Shown here: positions 60,217 through 64,000 of the stretch, piece after piece
Position numbering within the stretch: position 1 is the first letter of the stretch
Layout of the letters: the number at the start of each line of letters is the position of its first letter
Source: Roseospira marina
GTDB taxonomy: Bacteria > Pseudomonadota > Alphaproteobacteria > Rhodospirillales > Rhodospirillaceae
Assembly (NCBI RefSeq): GCF_014197855.1
Contig: NZ_JACIGJ010000005.1
Location: forward strand, 248,001-312,000
Reading direction: 5' to 3'
Length of the DNA stretch: 64,000 bases
The notes under the pieces: model-generated
The model's database searches: none
Seen by the model: the letters and a program-made list of their open reading frames with translations, nothing else
What the model was told of the DNA's origin: nothing
Position numbers and translations under genes: made by a program

Positions 60217-61380
60217 ATGGTCAAGCGCTTGTCCCACGCCTTAATGGTGGCCGGCGTGGTCGGCGCCGCGGTTGGGCTGGCCGCGTCGGCGGACGCACAG
60301 GAGGATCCCATCCGCGTCGGCTCGTTCCTGGCGGTGACCGGCCCGGCGTCGTTCCTGGGCGATCCCGAACTGAAGACGCTGGAGATGTACATTGACCGCA
60401 TCAACGGCGCCGGCGGCCTGCTCGGCCGTCCGCTGGAGCTGATCCACTACGACACCGGCGCGGACGCCAACACGGCGCGCACCTTCGTCAAGCGCCTGCT
60501 GGACGAGGACGAGGTGGACGTCATCCTGGGCGGCTCCGCGACCGGCACCACGATGGCGGTGATTCCGCTGGTGGAACGGGCCGAAATTCCCTTTGTGTCC
60601 TTCTCGGGCGGGGTGGTCGTCATCGACCCCGTCAAGCCGTGGGTGTTCAAAACCCCGCACACCGACCGCATGGCCTGCGGCAAGATTTTCGAGGATCTGC
60701 AAAAGCGCGGTTTGACCAAGGTCGGCCTGATCTCCGGCACCGGGGGCTTTGGCAAATCCATGCACGAACAGTGCGTTGATGTGGCGCCCGACTACGCGAT
60801 CGAGATTGTCGCCGACGAAACCTACGCGCCTTCGGACACCGACATGGTCGCCCAGCTCACCAAGATCAAAAACACCGAGGGGCTGCAGGCCGTGGTGAAC
60901 CCGGGGTTCGGCCAGGGTCCGGCGATCGTCACCAAGAATTTCACCCAGCTTGGCTTTGACGTGCCGCTGTATGAGTCGCACGGTGTCGCCTCGAAGAAGT
61001 ACATTGAACTGGCCGGCGAGGCCGCCGAGGGCGTTCGCCTTCCCGCGTCCGCGCTGCTCGTGGCCGAGAGGCTGCCCCTGGACGACCCGCAGCGGCCGGT
61101 CGTGGTGGGCTACAAGACCACCTACGAGGCCGTGCACGGTCCGGGATCGGTCTCCACCTTCGGCGGCCATGCCTACGACGGCCTGATGATGTACAAGGCG
61201 GCGGTCGAGGCCGCCGGTACCACCGAGCCCGCCGCCGTGCGCGACGCGCTGGAGTCGCTGAGCGGCTTCATGGGCACGGCCGGCCGCGTCACCATGAGCG
61301 CCGATGATCACATGGGCCTGGATCTGACCGCCTTCCGGATGCTGGAAATCCGGGACGGCGATTGGGTCCTGGTGGAGTAA
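60217..61380 (+). CDS. Liv-type ABC transporter substrate-binding protein
   Basis: A 387-residue periplasmic binding protein of the LivJ/LivK class. The signal peptide is MVKRLSHALMVAGVVGAAVG followed by LAASADAQ. Family blocks are DPIRVGSFLAVTGPASFLGDPELKTLEMYIDRINGAGGLLGRPLELI, DVILGGSATGTTMAVIPLVE and TFGGHAYDGLMMYKAAVEAAG. Start 60217 follows AGGGGAGG; the longer frame crosses the terminator. It differs clearly from the binding protein at 33.5 kb. It heads a livK-livH-livM-livG operon. The ligand is unknown. Confidence 0.9.
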   Translation: MVKRLSHALMVAGVVGAAVGLAASADAQEDPIRVGSFLAVTGPASFLGDPELKTLEMYIDRINGAGGLLGRPLELIHYDTGADANTARTFVKRLLDEDEVDVILGGSATGTTMAVIPLVERAEIPFVSFSGGVVVIDPVKPWVFKTPHTDRMACGKIFEDLQKRGLTKVGLISGTGGFGKSMHEQCVDVAPDYAIEIVADETYAPSDTDMVAQLTKIKNTEGLQAVVNPGFGQGPAIVTKNFTQLGFDVPLYESHGVASKKYIELAGEAAEGVRLPASALLVAERLPLDDPQRPVVVGYKTTYEAVHGPGSVSTFGGHAYDGLMMYKAAVEAAGTTEPAAVRDALESLSGFMGTAGRVTMSADDHMGLDLTAFRMLEIRDGDWVLVE

Positions 61381-61385
61381 CGGGG

Positions 61386-61427
61386 CGACCGGCGGCGCCC
61401 GGGGGATCTCCTCCGCGCCGCCGGTCG
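61386..61427 (+). promoter_or_regulatory. Long hairpin between livK and livH
   Basis: CGACCGGCGGCGC (61386-61398) and GCGCCGCCGGTCG (61415-61427) form a perfect 13-bp GC stem with a 16-base loop, five bases after the livK stop. No T-tract follows. Such hairpins after binding-protein genes usually shield the 3' end of that message and lower downstream expression. Confidence 0.6.
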
Positions 61428-61501
61428 GTCCGTATCCCGTCGCGGGGGACCCGTCGTCCGCCCTGTCGACGCCGCCACCCACGCGAAGACGGAACCCGTC
61501 C

Positions 61502-62386
61502 ATGCCCCCCGTCCTAGTCGAGTTGCTTCAGTTTCTGTTCTCCGGCCTGGCCAGTGGCGCGATCTACGCCCTCGTGGCGCTCGGGTTCGCGCTGATCTAC
61601 AACGCCAGCCACATCATCAACTTCGCTCAGGGCGAGTTCGTCATGCTGGGCGGCATGGTCACCTGGGTCCTGCTGAGCCAGGGGATCGACCTACCCCTGG
61701 CGATCCTAGGCGCGGTCGCAGTGACCATGGTGGCGGGATTGGCGCTGGAGAAGCTGGCGATCGAGCGCGCCCGCGACGCGAACGTGGTGACGCTCATCAT
61801 CATCACCGTCGGCGCCGGCATCTTCTTGCGCGGGCTGACGAGCGTGACGCTGGGCAAGGATCTGCACGCCCTGCCGGCGTTCTCCGGCAACGCCCCGATC
61901 GATATCGCCGGGGCGACGCTGATGCCGCAAAGCCTGTGGATCCTTGGGGTGACGGCGGCCATCGTCGTGGCGCTGCACGTCTTCTTTCATTACACCGTGG
62001 TGGGCAAGGCGATCCTGGCGGCCAGCCATAACCCGCTGGCGGCCCGGCTCGTCGGCATCAACGTGAACGTCGTCCTGCTGCTCAGCTTCGGCCTGTCGGC
62101 GCTGCTGGGCGCGGTGGCGGGCATTCTGATCGCGCCGATCACGGCGACCCACTTCGAGGTCGGCATCATGCTGGGCCTGAAGGGCTTTGCCGCCGCCATC
62201 CTGGGCGGGTTGGGCAGCGGCCCCGGTGCCATCGTCGGCGGGCTGCTTCTGGGCGTGATCGAAAGCCTGGGCGCGGGTTACATCTCCTCCGATTACAAGG
62301 ACGCGATCGCCTTCGTCGTCATCCTGGGTGTGCTGTTCCTGATGCCGCGCGGTCTGTTCGGCAAACGGGGCACAGAGCGGGTATAG
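61502..62386 (+). CDS. livH: Branched-chain amino acid-type ABC permease LivH
   Basis: A 294-residue permease with about eight membrane segments. FLFSGLASGAIYALVALGFALIYNASHIINFAQGEFVMLGG is the LivH signature, with ILAASHNPLAARLVGINVNVV as the ATPase-coupling loop and KGFAAAILGGLGSGPGAIVGGLLLG near the end. It pairs with LivM, 20 bp downstream. It lies 121 bp after the binding-protein gene. Confidence 0.92.
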   Translation: MPPVLVELLQFLFSGLASGAIYALVALGFALIYNASHIINFAQGEFVMLGGMVTWVLLSQGIDLPLAILGAVAVTMVAGLALEKLAIERARDANVVTLIIITVGAGIFLRGLTSVTLGKDLHALPAFSGNAPIDIAGATLMPQSLWILGVTAAIVVALHVFFHYTVVGKAILAASHNPLAARLVGINVNVVLLLSFGLSALLGAVAGILIAPITATHFEVGIMLGLKGFAAAILGGLGSGPGAIVGGLLLGVIESLGAGYISSDYKDAIAFVVILGVLFLMPRGLFGKRGTERV

Positions 62387-62406
62387 ACGGGGCGGGACCG
62401 AACGAC

Positions 62407-63447
62407 ATGGCCACTATCAAACCTTCGGGCTACAGCAAGCACCGCAAGAAGCAGACCTACACGCGCCGCCTGGGCACCCGGGCGACCCCGATGCAGATGC
62501 TGTTTTCGGAGCGTGTCGGGGGCATGGGCGCGCTGATCCTGGTGATCGCATGCCTGCCGCTGCTGCTGTCCAACAACTATCAGTACGACGTCGCCATCAC
62601 CATGGGCATCAACGCCATCGTGGTGGTGGGGCTGAACCTGCTCGTCGGTTACGCCGGGCAGGTCAGCCTCGGGCACGCCGGGTTCTTCGCGCTCGGGGCC
62701 TATGCCTCGGCGATCCTGACCACGCGCTACGGCTTGCACGGCGCGCTGGCTCTGCCGGCGGGCGCGCTGGGGGTGGGCGTGTTGGCCTACCTGATCGCGC
62801 GGCCGATCCTGCGCCTGTCCGGGCATTATCTCGCCATGGCGACGCTCGGCGTCGGGGTCATCATCCACATCGTCCTCGACCGGGAGGCTTGGCTGACCGG
62901 CGGCCCGGACGGCATGTACGTGCCGACCATCGAGGTCGCGGGTGTGCCGCTGTACGGTGGCGCGATCTGGTACTGGATCGTGGCCGCCGTGCTGATCCTG
63001 ACGGTCTGGCTGGCGCTGAACCTGATCGACAGCCCCATCGGCCGGGCGCTGCGCGGGCTGCACGGCGCCGAGGTGGCCGCCGAGGTCGCGGGCGTCGACA
63101 CCACGCACTACAAGGTGATGGTGTTCGTGATCTCCGCCGTCCTGGCGTCGGTGGCGGGCAGCCTGTCGGCGCACTTCTCGGAGTTCGTGACGCCCGATTC
63201 CGCGAGCTTTTTCCACTCGATCCTGTTCGTCACCATGGTGGTGTTTGGCGGCATGGCCTCGACCTTCGGGGCGCTGATCGGCGCGGCCCTGCTGACGCTG
63301 CTGCCCCAGCTTCTGGCGGATTTTTCCGGGTATGAACAGATGATCCTCGGCCTCATCATGATGCTGGTCATGATCGTCATGCCGCGCGGGCTGCTGCCGA
63401 CGCTGGTCGGGCTGGCGCGACGCCGCCAGCGGGAGGCGCGGTCATGA
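62407..63447 (+). CDS. livM: Branched-chain amino acid-type ABC permease LivM
   Basis: A 346-residue permease. A basic N-terminal tail of about 45 residues (KPSGYSKHRKKQTYTRRLGT) precedes the membrane part. LNLLVGYAGQVSLGHAGFFALGAYASAILTTRYG and HYLAMATLGVGVIIHIVLDR are LivM signatures, and LHGAEVAAEVAGVDTTHYKVMVFVISA is the coupling loop. Its stop overlaps the livG start (ATGA at 63444). Unlike the system at 30-34 kb, LivM and LivG are separate proteins here. Confidence 0.92.
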   Translation: MATIKPSGYSKHRKKQTYTRRLGTRATPMQMLFSERVGGMGALILVIACLPLLLSNNYQYDVAITMGINAIVVVGLNLLVGYAGQVSLGHAGFFALGAYASAILTTRYGLHGALALPAGALGVGVLAYLIARPILRLSGHYLAMATLGVGVIIHIVLDREAWLTGGPDGMYVPTIEVAGVPLYGGAIWYWIVAAVLILTVWLALNLIDSPIGRALRGLHGAEVAAEVAGVDTTHYKVMVFVISAVLASVAGSLSAHFSEFVTPDSASFFHSILFVTMVVFGGMASTFGALIGAALLTLLPQLLADFSGYEQMILGLIMMLVMIVMPRGLLPTLVGLARRRQREARS

Positions 63448-64000
63448 GCCTGCTGCGCGTGGAGGGGCTGGGCATCCACTTCGGGGGTGTTCAGGCCATT
63501 GAGGATCTCGATTTCACCATCGAGGCCGGAACGATCCATTCCATCATCGGCCCCAACGGAGCCGGCAAGACCACGCTGTTCAACCTGATCACCGGGGTCT
63601 ACCGGCCCAGCGCCGGCACGATCCTGCTGGACGACACGCCGATCGCCGGCCGCAAGCCGCACGATTTGGCGCGCATGGGCCTGTCCCGCACGTTCCAGAA
63701 CCTGCGCATCATGATGAACATGAGCGCGCTGGACAACGTGATGGTGGGCCGGCACCTGCACCTGAACCGCAATCTGCTGGCCTGCCTGCTGCGGCTGCCG
63801 CCCGTCACACGCGGGGATCGGGCAGCCCGCAAGCTGTGCACGGAGCTGATGGACCTCGTGGGGCTGTCGGCCTATCGCGACGCGGACGCCGGGTCGCTGC
63901 CGTACGGGGCCCTGAAGCGGCTGGAGATCGCCCGCGCGCTGGCCGCCGAGCCGCGCCTGCTGCTGCTGGACGAACCGGCCGCCGGCCTGAACGCCCAGGA
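63444..64000 (+). CDS. livG: Branched-chain amino acid-type ABC ATPase LivG (partial)
   Basis: The first 185 residues of a LivG ATPase, cut by the window edge. Walker A is GPNGAGKTTLFNLITGVYRP, then GLSRTFQNLRIMMNMSALDNVMVG, a signature SLPYGALKRLEIARALA and Walker B LLLLDEPAAGLNAQ. The start overlaps the livM stop (ATGA). The signature region has PYG as usual in LivG. A livF should follow outside the window. Confidence 0.93.
   Translation, partial: MSLLRVEGLGIHFGGVQAIEDLDFTIEAGTIHSIIGPNGAGKTTLFNLITGVYRPSAGTILLDDTPIAGRKPHDLARMGLSRTFQNLRIMMNMSALDNVMVGRHLHLNRNLLACLLRLPPVTRGDRAARKLCTELMDLVGLSAYRDADAGSLPYGALKRLEIARALAAEPRLLLLDEPAAGLNAQ

Overview
The window is very GC-rich and dominated by metabolic and transport genes typical of an alphaproteobacterium. 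The likely lineage is Rhodospirillales (a purple non-sulfur type or a relative). This rests on adjacent ccr and mcd genes of the ethylmalonyl-CoA pathway, an RquA-type rhodoquinone methyltransferase beside a COQ10-like START protein, a TipN-like polar coiled-coil protein, a purS/purQ/purL cluster with small-type PurL, and two Liv-type ABC systems. The assignment is inference from gene content. I see no rRNA, CRISPR array, insertion sequence or phage gene. The only tRNA is tRNA-Arg(UCU).

Layout. 0.1-3.2 kb: ccr and mcd (acetyl-CoA assimilation), followed by a long imperfect palindrome. 3.4-8.3 kb: an orphan modA, a small GIY-YIG-like protein, a cupin coupled to a radical SAM gene, a non-coding stretch with G-tracts and an intrinsic terminator, then coq10-like and rquA. 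8.4-19.8 kb: tipN-like, an Rrf2 regulator, universal stress protein, uup, a glycosyltransferase, a lipoprotein, azlCD and a hydrolase. 19.9-24.4 kb: the tRNA, an isoprenylcysteine-methyltransferase-like membrane protein, an in-frame chimera of dctQ and an acyl-CoA dehydrogenase, dctP, marR, and mop with a structured leader.

24.4-38.7 kb (minus strand): a long catabolic array. It holds two SDRs, a GMC oxidoreductase, an AroE-like enzyme, an aldehyde dehydrogenase, a complete Liv importer with a fused LivM-LivG subunit, a TPP enzyme and two MDR-type dehydrogenases, faced by a divergent GntR regulator over an AT-rich palindrome. 39.6-43.3 kb: a NodB deacetylase, a secreted Asp-box protein, and an arsenic pair (ACR3 pump plus ArsR-ArsC fusion) with a clear operator.

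43.4-54.2 kb: a second catabolic array, apparently for an amino-acid derivative. It has a DapA-like lyase/aldolase, a two-domain glutamine-amidotransferase-like protein, a creatinase/DoeA-like M24 hydrolase, an enolase-superfamily racemase, an M20 hydrolase, a polar amino acid ABC importer, a GntR regulator and an aminotransferase. 54.6-59.4 kb: purL, purQ, purS, purC and a small XRE regulator. 59.4-60.2 kb: non-coding, containing a strongly structured candidate small RNA ending in an intrinsic terminator. 60.2-64 kb: a second Liv operon (livK, livH, livM and livG, the last cut by the window edge).

The most unusual items are the DctQ/acyl-CoA dehydrogenase hybrid, the candidate ncRNA next to the purine genes, the hairpin at the very start of the predicted mop transcript, the amidotransferase-like protein with an unrecognised N-terminal half, and the ArsR-ArsC and LivM-LivG fusions. 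Functions were assigned by reading motifs; no database search was possible.
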